From assembly GCA_964503455.1 (NCBI GenBank), contig CAZCZR010000007.1, positions 1 through 46,763 of the forward strand: a stretch of 46,763 nt of DNA, written 5' to 3'. The DNA comes from CAZCZR01 sp964503455. GTDB taxonomy: Bacteria; Bacillota; Clostridia; UBA1381. The translations under genes and the position numbers were made by a program. The notes beneath the pieces are model-generated. The model saw only the letters and a list, made by a program, of their open reading frames with translations. It searched no databases and was not told the origin of the DNA. Shown here piece after piece: positions 7,979 through 15,273 of the stretch (the stretch's first letter is position 1; each line of letters starts with the position of its first letter).

Positions 7979-8444
7979 GCTGACCGAGGCGGTCAGGCGC
8001 GTGGCGGAGCACGCTCTTGAATACGAGAGCTTCGGCTTTGACGCGGAGATAAGCGTTATTTTCGTTGACAATGAGCGTATACGCGAAATAAACAAGGAGC
8101 ATCGCGGAACGGACCGCGCCACCGATGTTCTGTCATTTCCGATGCTTGAATTTGACCCCGCCAAGTCCGCGCCCGAAAACGTTCTTGAGCTTAGCGACTG
8201 CGATTTGAACGAAAACGGCGCCGTGATCCTCGGCGATATAGTCATCTCCTTAGAGCGCGCCGCGGAGCAGGCGGCGGAATACGGTCACAGCCTTCTGCGC
8301 GAGGTGGCGTTTCTGACCGCGCACTCAATGCTGCATCTTCTCGGCTACGATCACGTGGACGATGAGCATCAGGCAAGGATAATGTTTAAAAAGCAGGAGG
8401 AGATCCTTCAAGATCTCGGATACACGCGTGACGCGCAGGTGTAA
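7926..8444 (+). CDS. ybeY: Endoribonuclease YbeY (16S rRNA maturation)
   Basis: A zinc-dependent single-strand endoribonuclease needed for 16S rRNA 3' end maturation and ribosome quality control. The family signature HSMLHLLGYDH is present at about residues 132-142 and supplies three His metal ligands; the conserved ATDVLSFPM stretch is near 67-75. Length 172 is usual. The GTG start follows AGGGAGGT with a 7-base spacer and lies 53 bases inside the 3' end of phoH, so the two are probably translationally coupled. dgkA begins three bases after the stop. Confidence 0.95.
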   Translation: MIELLIEDEQQVKELTPELTEAVRRVAEHALEYESFGFDAEISVIFVDNERIREINKEHRGTDRATDVLSFPMLEFDPAKSAPENVLELSDCDLNENGAVILGDIVISLERAAEQAAEYGHSLLREVAFLTAHSMLHLLGYDHVDDEHQARIMFKKQEEILQDLGYTRDAQV

Positions 8445-8447
8445 CAT

Positions 8448-8909
8448 ATGAAAAACACGAGCTTTTTCCGAAGTCTTTTATGCGCTCTCAAGGGCGCCGG
8501 CTACGCGTTTTTGCATGAGCGGAATCTGCGGTTTCATTTTGCCGTCGGCAATCTTATATGCTTATTCGCGTACTTTTACGGACTTGACCGTAACGGTTGG
8601 GCAATACTGCTGCTGACGATAGCCGTTGTTTTCGCGGCGGAGCTTTTCAACACCTCGGTTGAACACGCGGCGGACGCCGCCTCAAAGGAATGGTCGGAGG
8701 ACGCCATGCACTCAAAGGACACAGCCGCGGCAGCCGTGCTTGTATGCGCGGCCGGATCAGTTGCAGTCGGTATAGCGCTATTCGGCGACATACGCCGCAT
8801 ATCGGAGACGGTCTTGTATATTTTCAAAACGCCGCCGGCGCTTACCGTATCGCTTATTATATGCGCCGCAGATATATTATTGCTGGTATTCGGAGGTAAG
8901 AAGGAATGA
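8448..8909 (+). CDS. dgkA: DgkA-type membrane kinase (undecaprenol/diacylglycerol kinase)
   Basis: A small membrane kinase; in Gram-positive bacteria this family recycles undecaprenol or diacylglycerol. Three membrane segments carry the core, and the family active-site region is recognisable as AELFNTSVEHAADAA followed by HSKDTAAAAVL. Length 153 exceeds the usual 120-130 because of an extra C-terminal hydrophobic segment (about 130-148, ALTVSLIICAADILLLVFGG). In the Firmicutes cluster the gene stands between ybeY and cdd, as here. Its last four bases overlap cdd (ATGA), which suggests coupled translation. Confidence 0.88.
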   Translation: MKNTSFFRSLLCALKGAGYAFLHERNLRFHFAVGNLICLFAYFYGLDRNGWAILLLTIAVVFAAELFNTSVEHAADAASKEWSEDAMHSKDTAAAAVLVCAAGSVAVGIALFGDIRRISETVLYIFKTPPALTVSLIICAADILLLVFGGKKE

Positions 8910-9289
8910 CAAACGAGGCTCTGCTGCATATGGCTGAAAAAGCCGCCGAAAACGCATACGCGCCGTATTCCGGCTTCGCCGTCGGAGCGGCGATCGAAGC
9001 GGCATCGGGGCGGGTATACACAGGCTGCAATATCGAAAACGCCTCCTATCCCGCCGGCATATGCGCCGAGAGGACGGCGCTTTTCAAGGCTGTATCGGAA
9101 GGGGAAAGAGAATTTTCCAAAATAGCGGTCACGTCCCCGCCGTGCGGGATATGCCGTCAGGCACTGGCGGAGTTTGGGGATCCGGACGTGATATTCACCC
9201 AAGGCGGCGCCGTCGTATCGGAACGGCTTTCGAGGCTTCTGCCGCTGGGATTTTTAAAAACACAGCTTAATTCTGAAAGGAAACGATAA
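8906..9289 (+). CDS. cdd: Cytidine deaminase
   Basis: Converts cytidine and deoxycytidine to uridine and deoxyuridine in pyrimidine salvage. The zinc site is clear: CAERTA at about residues 53-58 (Cys ligand and catalytic Glu) and PCGICRQ near 85-91 (two Cys ligands), preceded by the substrate-binding GCNIENASYP. All metal ligands are Cys, as in the short tetrameric form; length 127 fits. The start overlaps dgkA by four bases, and era begins on the base after its stop. Confidence 0.96.
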   Translation: MTNEALLHMAEKAAENAYAPYSGFAVGAAIEAASGRVYTGCNIENASYPAGICAERTALFKAVSEGEREFSKIAVTSPPCGICRQALAEFGDPDVIFTQGGAVVSERLSRLLPLGFLKTQLNSERKR

Positions 9290-10210
9290 ATGAATATGAA
9301 TAAAAAAAGCATTGCCAAAGACAAAAAATTCAAGTCCGGCTTTGCGGCGATAGTGGGGATGCCGAACGTCGGCAAGTCTACGCTTCTGAATGTTATAGCG
9401 GGGCAAAAGATAGCCATCATCTCCGACAAGCCGCAGACCACAAGGAACAGAATCCTTGCAATATACACAGACGATGAGCTTCAGCTCGCCTTTGTTGATA
9501 CGCCCGGAATACACAAGCCGCATAACCGTCTTGGGCAATTCATGGTAAATGTGGCGAACGAGTCCATGCAGGATATGGACGTTATAATCTTTATGGTTGA
9601 CGCGCTGAAAAAGATAGACGGCATAGAGCGCGAGATCGCAAAAAGCATCCAAAAGACAGGCATACCGTGCATACTCGTCATAAACAAGGTGGATCTGGTA
9701 AAAAAGGAGGATCTGCTGCCGCTTATCGCGGATTACAGCAATCTGCATGAATTTGCAGACATAATACCCATGAGCGCCAAGGAAAACGACGGCGTTGACA
9801 TACTGCTTTCAACCATAGCCGAATACATTCCCGAAGGCCCGAAGCTTTTCTATGACGATATGGTGACGGATCAGCCGGAAAAGCAGATAGCGGCGGAGAT
9901 AATACGCGAAAAGCTTTTATGGCTTCTTGACAAGGAGGTACCTCACGGCATCGCCATAGAGATCGAGCGCATGAAAGAAAAGGAAAAAATCACCGAGATC
10001 CACGCCGTCATATACTGTGAAAAGGCCTCTCACAAGGGCATCATCATCGGCAAAAACGGCGAAATGCTTAAAAGAATCGGCAGCATGGCAAGGGCGGACA
10101 TCGAGAAAATGCTTGACAAAAAGGTCTATCTGGAGCTTTGGGTCCGCGTAAAAAGCGACTGGCGCAACAATAATTACCTTATAAGAAATTTCGGCTTTAC
10201 CTCTGATTAA
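9290..10210 (+). CDS. era: GTPase Era
   Basis: Ribosome-assembly GTPase that binds 16S rRNA near its 3' end. The G domain has G1 GMPNVGKST (about 23-31), G3 DTPGIH (about 70-75) and G4 NKVD (about 131-134); the C-terminal KH domain contains the GxxG-type loop GIIIGKNGEMLK (about 251-262). Length 306 is normal. The ATG is immediately after the cdd stop, with GAAAGG upstream; a second in-frame ATG two codons later is possible. YbeY and Era acting in the same rRNA pathway and sharing this operon agrees with their known joint role. Confidence 0.97.
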   Translation: MNMNKKSIAKDKKFKSGFAAIVGMPNVGKSTLLNVIAGQKIAIISDKPQTTRNRILAIYTDDELQLAFVDTPGIHKPHNRLGQFMVNVANESMQDMDVIIFMVDALKKIDGIEREIAKSIQKTGIPCILVINKVDLVKKEDLLPLIADYSNLHEFADIIPMSAKENDGVDILLSTIAEYIPEGPKLFYDDMVTDQPEKQIAAEIIREKLLWLLDKEVPHGIAIEIERMKEKEKITEIHAVIYCEKASHKGIIIGKNGEMLKRIGSMARADIEKMLDKKVYLELWVRVKSDWRNNNYLIRNFGFTSD

Positions 10211-10325
10211 ACGGCGCTCCGCAGATCGGGCGCACGGAGCCGGCTAATTCTTACAGTATAAAAGCTCTCCGTAAGATGAAACATAATAATATACGGACAT
10301 CGCATTGTTACAGGAGGGCTTCATT

Positions 10326-10478
10326 ATGACGGACAATAATTTCTGGCGGGAATTTTGCAAAACGGGCAAGGTGGAGGATTATCTCATCTACAAAATGAAC
10401 GGCTTGCGCCATAGCTCGCCGGAAAGAGAGTACTTAAAAAGAGAATGGAAGAACTTGGAACAAAAGGAATCATTATAG
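10326..10478 (+). CDS. yqzL: YqzL-like small protein
   Basis: A 50-residue reading frame between era and recO. The ATG follows CAGGAGGG with an 8-base spacer. The N-terminal part, FWREFCKTGKVEDYLIYK, matches the pattern of Bacillus YqzL (an aromatic helix, then TG-xx-D-YL-x-K), and yqzL lies at this same place in Bacillus. The last 34 bases overlap recO in another frame, so recO translation may depend on it. The C-terminal half is charged (REYLKREWKNLEQK). The function of YqzL is unknown. Confidence 0.82.
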   Translation: MTDNNFWREFCKTGKVEDYLIYKMNGLRHSSPEREYLKREWKNLEQKESL

Positions 10479-11179
10479 GCTCCGCTCCGTATGGGGAGCA
10501 GCATAAGCTGCTTACCCTGCTGACAAGCGAATTAGGCGTGATACACGCCTTCAGCTACGGCGCGCTCCGTTCCACACACGGCAAGGGCGCGCGCACACAG
10601 CTGCTCAGCTACGGCGATTTTTATCTGCGCCGCAAAAAGGACGCGTACACCATACAGTCGGTCAATATCAAGGAGGGCTTCTATCCCATATACGAAAGCC
10701 TTTCGGGGTTGGCTTTGGTTTCCTATATCACGGACGTTACCACAGCCGCCATAGGCTACGAAAACCAGGATATAGAGGCTATGCGTATGTTTTTAAACGC
10801 GGTGTACGCTCTTGCTTATATGGATATACCGGAGGCTAAGATCAAGGCGGTATTCGAGCTGCGGCTTATGAGCGAGTGCGGCTATATGCCTGTTATACGC
10901 GAGTGCGTCATATGCGGAGGAAAAGACGGTCTTAACGCGTTTTCGCCGATAGACGGCGGCGTTATATGCTCCCGCTGCATAAGGCAGGACGCGCTTCCCT
11001 TAACGCCGATAGCGCGCGCCGCCATGGAATATATACTCTGCTGCGCGCCGAAGAGAATATTCTCCTTCGACATTCCCGCGGAGGATATGGAATGTCTTTG
11101 CAAAATTTGCGAAAAGTACGTGTCGGTGACGCTTGACAGAGGCTTCAAAAGCCTCAAATACTACAATAAAGTAAAATAA
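10445..11179 (+). CDS. recO: DNA repair protein RecO
   Basis: Loads RecA on SSB-coated single-stranded DNA together with RecR and anneals strands. The N-terminal OB fold (about 1-80, KGIIIGSAPYGEQHKLLTL at the start) is followed by a helical domain with a zinc finger: CVICGG near 156-161 and CSRC near 178-181. Length 244 is typical. The ATG lies inside the 3' end of yqzL, overlapping it by 34 bases. No transcription terminator is obvious after the gene. Confidence 0.94.
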   Translation: MEELGTKGIIIGSAPYGEQHKLLTLLTSELGVIHAFSYGALRSTHGKGARTQLLSYGDFYLRRKKDAYTIQSVNIKEGFYPIYESLSGLALVSYITDVTTAAIGYENQDIEAMRMFLNAVYALAYMDIPEAKIKAVFELRLMSECGYMPVIRECVICGGKDGLNAFSPIDGGVICSRCIRQDALPLTPIARAAMEYILCCAPKRIFSFDIPAEDMECLCKICEKYVSVTLDRGFKSLKYYNKVK

Positions 11180-11240
11180 AACCGTCAAAACACACCTGTA
11201 AGCTATCTATTCGGATAAAAATCTTCAAGGAGGGATACAT

Positions 11241-11729
11241 ATGAATCGCAGGGACAAGCATAACTACTATCTCGATATCGCCCAAACCGTCGCGGAGCGC
11301 GGAACGTGTCTTAGGCGCAATTACGGCGCTATCATCGTAAAAAACGACGAAATAATTTCCACCGGCTATGTCGGGGCGCCGAGGGGCAGAAAAAACTGCA
11401 TCGACCTCGGCACCTGCATACGTCAGCAGATGAAGATCCCGCGCGGCGAACGGTATGAAATGTGCAGAAGCGTCCATGCCGAGGCCAACGCCATTATCTC
11501 CGCGTCAAGGCGCGATATGATCGGCTCAACGCTGTATCTTGTGGGGCTGGAGCGTTCAAGCGGGGAGCTTGTCGCAAACAGCTGCTGCTGCTCCATGTGC
11601 AAGCGTCAGGTGATAAATGCCGGCATCAAAGAGGTTGTTATCCGCGACACCGCCGAAAATTACCGTGTCATCCCCGTTTCCGATTGGATAGAAAATGACG
11701 AATCATTAGAGGGCGTGTTCGGTTATTAA
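11241..11729 (+). CDS. dCMP deaminase (ComEB-like)
   Basis: Deaminates dCMP to dUMP, feeding dTMP synthesis. The zinc site is H79-A-E81 in SVHAEANA plus the PCxxC-like pair C117 and C120 in CCCSMCKR, where the usual Pro before the first Cys is replaced by Cys. Length 162 is normal for the Firmicutes ComEB group. AAGGAGGG lies about 7 bases before the ATG. It is on the same strand 61 bases after recO and may share its transcript. Confidence 0.92.
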   Translation: MNRRDKHNYYLDIAQTVAERGTCLRRNYGAIIVKNDEIISTGYVGAPRGRKNCIDLGTCIRQQMKIPRGERYEMCRSVHAEANAIISASRRDMIGSTLYLVGLERSSGELVANSCCCSMCKRQVINAGIKEVVIRDTAENYRVIPVSDWIENDESLEGVFGY

Positions 11730-11736
11730 GATAAAA

Positions 11737-11763
11737 GCCTTCCGTACACAAGGCGGATTTTAT
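11737..11763 (+). terminator. Weak terminator-like hairpin after dCMP deaminase
   Basis: GCCTT and AAGGC pair around an 8-base loop, followed by GGATTTTAT. The stem is short and the T run is broken, so this is a guess. Confidence 0.35.
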
Positions 11764-11813
11764 GTACATATTGACCAAAAATAAAAAAATTAATATTTTT
11801 TCCGTAAAAGGTA

Positions 11814-11842
11814 TTGAAATTTTTTATAAAGTATGATACAAT
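11814..11842 (+). promoter_or_regulatory. Sigma-A promoter of rpsT
   Basis: TTGAAA (11814-11819), a 17-base AT-rich spacer and TACAAT (11837-11842), in a strongly AT-rich stretch 41 bases before the rpsT start codon. The A/T-rich bases before the -35 could serve as an UP element. Confidence 0.75.
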
Positions 11843-11882
11843 ATTATGGTATTTTGAATAATTATTTTTGGAGGTGAATATT

Positions 11883-12149
11883 GTGCCTAATATCAAATCC
11901 GCAAAGAAGCGAGTTCTGGTAATCGAGAAGAAAACTCTTATCAACCAGCGGCACAAAACAGCGCTTAAAACAGCTATTAAAAAGTTTGAAGCCGCCGTTG
12001 AAGCAGGCAACGCCGACGAGGCAAAGGTTCTGTTCAACGACGCGGTAAAGAAGCTTGATCAAGGCGTAAGCCAAGGCATCCTTCACAAGAACAACGCTGC
12101 AAGAAAGAAGTCGCAGCTTGCTCTTAAGCTCGCTAAGCTTAACGCGTAA
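11883..12149 (+). CDS. rpsT: 30S ribosomal protein S20
   Basis: A small basic protein that binds 16S rRNA early in 30S assembly. The sequence MPNIKSAKKR, the Lys-rich helix and the motif for a three-helix bundle are typical; length 88 is normal. The GTG at 11883 is chosen because TTGGAGGTG precedes it by 7-8 bases and because mature S20 begins with PNIKSAKKR. The gene has its own promoter and a strong terminator, so it is a single-gene unit. Confidence 0.97.
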   Translation: MPNIKSAKKRVLVIEKKTLINQRHKTALKTAIKKFEAAVEAGNADEAKVLFNDAVKKLDQGVSQGILHKNNAARKKSQLALKLAKLNA

Positions 12150-12191
12150 GGCATAAGCGGTTAAAGATCAATTTCAAAAACAGCGAAAGAA

Positions 12192-12218
12192 GGTGTACTC
12201 TCATGTACGCCTTTTTTT
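12192..12218 (+). terminator. Terminator after rpsT
   Basis: GGTGTAC (12192-12198) pairs with GTACGCC (12205-12211) around TCTCAT, followed by seven T. An ATG that opens the long frame of the next gene (12193) lies inside this hairpin, so that ATG is not its start. Confidence 0.9.
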
Positions 12219-12324
12219 CTTTAGGCGGAGCAGCCGGCTAATTACCTCGCGCGGCGAGGCTTCTGCCGGAGAATATCGGTATAACAGCGCGCCGAAAAGC
12301 ATATATATTACAGAGGTGATATAT

Positions 12325-13386
12325 GTGTTCGGTGCAATAGCTGCGGTCATAATGCTTATAGCGCTCATACATCCGGAACAGATGATCGCATCCGTGAAAA
12401 ACGGCATGGATCTGTGCTGCGAGGTCATAATACCCGGACTGTTCCCGTTTTTTATACTGTCCGGAATACTGATATATTCAGGCTTTCCGAAGCTGCTCGC
12501 AAGGCCGGCAAGGCCTTTTATGCGTCCGTTGTTCAACGTTAATGAAAACGGCGCGTCGGCTTTTGTGATAGGACTTATAAGCGGCTGCCCCGCCGGAGCG
12601 GTGACCGCCTGCGAGCTGTACTCCGCCGGATATGTGTCGAAATCGGAGGCGGAGCGGCTTTTGGGATTTTGCAGCAATTCGGGGCCGCTGTTTATAATAG
12701 GCTCGGTCGGCGCCGCTATGTACTCGTCGGTACGAACGGGCGCCGCGCTTTACGCGGTTCACGCTGCCGCCGGCGTTATCACGGGCATACTTTTAAGCTT
12801 TTACGCCCGTGACAGGCACACCGCGCCCGAATACAAGCTTGAACAGCCGAGGCTTCCGTTTGCCGAGGTATACAGCCGCACGGTACGCTCGGCGGCGGAA
12901 AATATGATACTCGTATGCGCGTCGGTGATATTTTTCAGCACCGTTACAGAGCTTGTGACGGGACTTCTGCCCATAAGCTCCGGAGCGCTTTTCGGCGCGG
13001 CAAAGGGACTGCTTGAATTTACAAACGGTATAAAAATAATTTCCGTCTCCGACGCGTCTTACGCCGAAAAGCTTATACTTACGGCATTTTCCGCAGGCTT
13101 TGCAGGCTTGTGTGTGCATATGCAGGTGATAAGCGTAGCGGCGAAAAACGGGCTTGGGGTAAAAGCGTATATTATCGGCAAGGTGCTTCACGGCGTCCTG
13201 TCCGCGGCGGGTATGTGGGCGGTGCTGAAGCTTACGCCTATGGCAGCCGAGGTCTCCGGCATCGCGGCGGCTTTTCCGCAGGCGGCGGATCACAGATTAA
13301 TATCGGCGGGGATCGCTGCCGTCCTTTGCGCCGCAGGCTGTATTGCCGGAAGAAAACTCATATTGAAAAAAGGAGAAAATACATAA
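12325..13386 (+). CDS. ylbJ: Sporulation integral membrane protein YlbJ
   Basis: A polytopic membrane protein needed for spore cortex formation in Bacillus (sigma-E regulon). Many hydrophobic segments are visible, with the family stretches PGLFPFFILSGIL (about 38-50), the GLISGCPAGAVTACELY segment (about 82-98) and CSNSGPLFIIGSVG (about 113-126). The GTG at 12325 is preferred: CAGAGGTGAT lies just upstream, the frame before it codes for no membrane or signal sequence, and the earlier ATG at 12193 sits in the rpsT terminator. From here the protein has 353 residues, a little shorter than Bacillus YlbJ. The stop codon shares a base with the next gene. Confidence 0.88.
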   Translation: MFGAIAAVIMLIALIHPEQMIASVKNGMDLCCEVIIPGLFPFFILSGILIYSGFPKLLARPARPFMRPLFNVNENGASAFVIGLISGCPAGAVTACELYSAGYVSKSEAERLLGFCSNSGPLFIIGSVGAAMYSSVRTGAALYAVHAAAGVITGILLSFYARDRHTAPEYKLEQPRLPFAEVYSRTVRSAAENMILVCASVIFFSTVTELVTGLLPISSGALFGAAKGLLEFTNGIKIISVSDASYAEKLILTAFSAGFAGLCVHMQVISVAAKNGLGVKAYIIGKVLHGVLSAAGMWAVLKLTPMAAEVSGIAAAFPQAADHRLISAGIAAVLCAAGCIAGRKLILKKGENT

Positions 13387-14390
13387 TGATAGTCAGAGTG
13401 GATAAAGGAATACTGCACATACTGGACGGAAATTCGGGTTTCAGCGTGCTGTCGGATAAGGAGCTTGACGTTGAGGACGCCGCAATAGGCTCCTATATCG
13501 CCAATCAGATAGATAAAAATTACGATGACCCCGGTCTTAAAACGGGAGAGTTCAAGGAAGCGAGCGGACTTAAGTATCATCTTAAAGAGTACCTCGCCGG
13601 AGAGCTGGAATTTCAGAAGCTGTCGGTATATATAGCCGAAAACCTGTACGACTCGATAACCCGTTCGGATAAGATCGACTCGTCGGATCTTCTTGTGTGC
13701 GACTGCACCGTGAACGACCGCAGAGTGCTTGCGGTGCTTAAATGCGACAACACAAACGGATTTATACACCGTGTCGTGCAGAATGACGGCACCGTAAAAA
13801 ACGAGATAATAAACCACTACGCCATCCTCCCCAAGGCGGGGCAGCGTATAGCCGAGTGCGCGTTTGTAAACCTTGACGACTTCACTATAAGATTTGCGGG
13901 GAAAAAGCGCAATATCGAGGGCGAGTCGGTTGATCTTATGGCGGATGTGCTTTTGGAGTGCGACTTCGATATTTCCACAAAGGAATCCTTTTCGAAAATG
14001 GAGAAGCTGGCGAAAAAAATCTCCGGTGACTACGGCAGGGACGAGATCGAGTCAAGGGTGCGTATCAAGCGGTTCGTTATGGAAAGCGTTGACGCGGGAG
14101 ATGAGGAGTTCATGCCCGAAAAAATGGCTGAAGCCGTATTTGAGGGCGCGCCTTCGATGAAGGACGAATTTGCCGGCAGGATGCGCGACGCCGGTGTGCC
14201 GGAGAGCATAGAAATGACCCCGTTCGTCACAAAAAAGGCAAGCGCGAATATCAAGCTCAAAACCGACATCGGCATAGAAATCTCCTTCCCCGCCGAATAT
14301 TACAAGGATCCTGACTACCTTGAGATAATCAACAACGATGACGGAACCCTTTCTGTCAGGATCAACAACATCGGCGAGCTTATAGGCTGA
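13386..14390 (+). CDS. Nucleoid-associated protein (37 kDa NdpA/YejK family)
   Basis: A 334-residue soluble protein of the family of 37-kDa nucleoid-associated proteins, which in Proteobacteria bind DNA; in Firmicutes the role is untested. The start MIVRVDKGILHILDGNSGF and the conserved stretches KYHLKEYLAGELEF, SSDLLVCDCTVNDRRVLAVLK and YAILPKAGQRIAECAF are typical of the group. The ATG overlaps the ylbJ stop by one base and follows AAAAAGGAGAAA, so it is probably coupled to ylbJ. An exceptionally long terminator hairpin follows the stop. No metal site or catalytic motif seen. Confidence 0.82.
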   Translation: MIVRVDKGILHILDGNSGFSVLSDKELDVEDAAIGSYIANQIDKNYDDPGLKTGEFKEASGLKYHLKEYLAGELEFQKLSVYIAENLYDSITRSDKIDSSDLLVCDCTVNDRRVLAVLKCDNTNGFIHRVVQNDGTVKNEIINHYAILPKAGQRIAECAFVNLDDFTIRFAGKKRNIEGESVDLMADVLLECDFDISTKESFSKMEKLAKKISGDYGRDEIESRVRIKRFVMESVDAGDEEFMPEKMAEAVFEGAPSMKDEFAGRMRDAGVPESIEMTPFVTKKASANIKLKTDIGIEISFPAEYYKDPDYLEIINNDDGTLSVRINNIGELIG

Positions 14391-14399
14391 CACAAAAAA

Positions 14400-14466
14400 G
14401 GCTGCCGCCAAGGGGATTGTTAAAAAAATGACTTTTTAAACAGCCCCTTATCCGGCAGTCTTTCTT
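14400..14466 (+). terminator. Long terminator hairpin after the ylbJ operon
   Basis: A 61-base hairpin with three paired blocks: GGCTGCCG with CGGCAGTC, AAGGGG with CCCCTT, and GTTAAAAA with TTTTTAAAC, capped by a short AATGAC loop and followed by TTTCTT. It lies between convergent genes and probably works for both. Confidence 0.75.
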
Positions 14467-14570
14467 AGGCGGCGCCTTTGCCGATACATCGCAATTATGA
14501 TGCGCCGCCTTTATTTTCCGATTCTCTTTCTTATCCCCGCAGGGACAAATCCCGTCTTAGCGGAGGCTTA

Positions 14571-14768
14571 TCAGTTGCTCTTAAGCTTGTTCTCGTAGTC
14601 CTCGATCATTTTCTTGACCATCTGTCCGCCTACCGAGCCCGCCTGCTTTGACGTCAGGTCGCCGTTGTAGCCTTCCTTAAGATTTACGCCTACCTCGTTT
14701 GCCGCTTCTGTCTTGAACTTGTTCATGGCCTCCTTAGCTTCGGGGACCTGAATCTTGCTTTTGCTCAT
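14571..14768 (-). CDS. Small acid-soluble spore protein, alpha/beta type
   Basis: A 65-residue SASP that coats and protects spore DNA and is digested in germination by the GPR protease. The core EVGVNLKEGYNGDLTSKQAG and VGGQMVKKMI are the family signature; the GPR cleavage region is NEVGVN, with Val-Gly in place of the commonest Ile/Leu-Ala/Gly. The ATG at 14768 follows AAGGAGAGAG; the frame is open further upstream, but those residues are not SASP-like. A forespore (sigma-G) promoter is expected, but I could not identify one with confidence. This is the clearest sign that the organism forms spores. Confidence 0.95.
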   Translation of the reverse strand: MSKSKIQVPEAKEAMNKFKTEAANEVGVNLKEGYNGDLTSKQAGSVGGQMVKKMIEDYENKLKSN

Positions 14769-14921
14769 TTTTCTCTCTCCTTCAAATAAAAATTGTTTCG
14801 GCCGGAATGTAAAACGGTTTACGTCTGTCCGGTCAAAAATAAGTTTGTTGGGGTTTTGTTTTGTGTACTCACTTGTATCGTGATTACACACATATTTTGA
14901 GCAGGAGCGAGTTTTTTATAC

Positions 14922-14982
14922 AAAAAAACAGCAGGCAATTATTGCAAAAATCGGTTTTTGACATTATTCACCGATGCGCCTG
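14922..14982 (-). terminator. Hairpin with T run upstream of the SASP gene
   Basis: On the minus strand CAGGC pairs with GCCTG, with an inner CGGT/ACCG stem, followed by CTG and seven T. It lies 154 bases before the SASP start. It may terminate readthrough from the candidate small RNA or belong to the SASP leader. Confidence 0.4.
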
Positions 14983-15010
14983 CGCGTTTTCCTCATCCGT
15001 TATATCCCGC

Positions 15011-15053
15011 AAAAAAAATAAAACCGCGGTAAATGTGCGCCTACGGTTTTATT
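15011..15053 (-). terminator. Rho-independent terminator of the candidate small RNA
   Basis: The arms at 15044-15053 and 15017-15026 pair perfectly over ten bases, and the minus strand continues with T at 15011-15018. The plus strand has no T run, so it works in one direction only. Confidence 0.72.
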
Positions 15054-15090
15054 CTCCTATACATATCAGCGAATCTTGGGTCAACTATTA
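15011..15090 (-). ncRNA. Candidate small RNA of about 80 bases
   Basis: A sigma-A promoter and, about 40 bases after the predicted start, a terminator with a 10-base-pair stem (AATAAAACCG/CGGTTTTATT) and an eight-T run, all on the minus strand, with no protein gene between them. The region also holds GTATAGGAGAATAAAA, which could be either an accessible ribosome-like site or an anti-SD target. I recognise no known RNA family. It could instead be an attenuated leader of the downstream SASP gene. Confidence 0.5.
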
Positions 15091-15099
15091 AATAATAGT
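15084..15099. promoter_or_regulatory. 16-base palindrome at the candidate RNA start site
   Basis: ACTATT and AATAGT form an inverted repeat around AAAT, overlapping the end of the -10 and the predicted start of the candidate small RNA. It could be a repressor site or an RNA 5' hairpin. Confidence 0.4.
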
Positions 15100-15125
15100 A
15101 TATCACATCTTATATTACAAATCAA
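15097..15125 (-). promoter_or_regulatory. Sigma-A promoter of the candidate small RNA
   Basis: On the minus strand TTGATT (15120-15125), exactly 17 bases, and TATACT (15097-15102). It faces away from enolase and towards the SASP gene. Confidence 0.6.
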
Positions 15126-15273
15126 CTGTTTTTATGTATCTGTTTGATTACATTTGTGTCTTTTTTGTAACTTTGGCGCAGGCTTTGAAATATAGGCGGA
15201 TAATAACGCCGAAACGCGGAAAACTATTAATAACACAAGCAATACCAATATGCTACGGAAAGGAATTTGTTCT

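Larger units (their letters stand above)
14769..15273. other. 505-base non-coding stretch between the SASP and enolase genes
   Basis: AT-rich and without a credible protein gene. On the minus strand it holds a consensus-like promoter (15097-15125), a hairpin terminator (15011-15053) that together define a candidate 80-base RNA, and a second hairpin with a T run (14922-14982). The part next to enolase (15126-15257) shows no convincing promoter; AAAGGAA at 15259 is the enolase ribosome site. Confidence 0.7.

Noticed and set aside
10220..10290. Terminator between era and yqzL
   Set aside because: GCTCCG/CGGAGC can pair but no T run follows, and the operon seems to continue to recO.
12193..12324. 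N-terminal extension of YlbJ from the ATG at 12193
   Set aside because: This ATG lies inside the rpsT terminator hairpin, the 44 extra residues are not hydrophobic or conserved in type, and a good ribosome site precedes the GTG at 12325.
13110..13385. N-terminal extension of the nucleoid-associated protein
   Set aside because: The extra frame lies over the end of ylbJ, is rich in Arg and Gly as off-frame translation usually is, and the ATG at 13386 has its own ribosome site.
15126..15257. Promoter for enolase
   Set aside because: Several TTG and TATA-like words occur, but none has an acceptable -35/-10 spacing, so no promoter is called.
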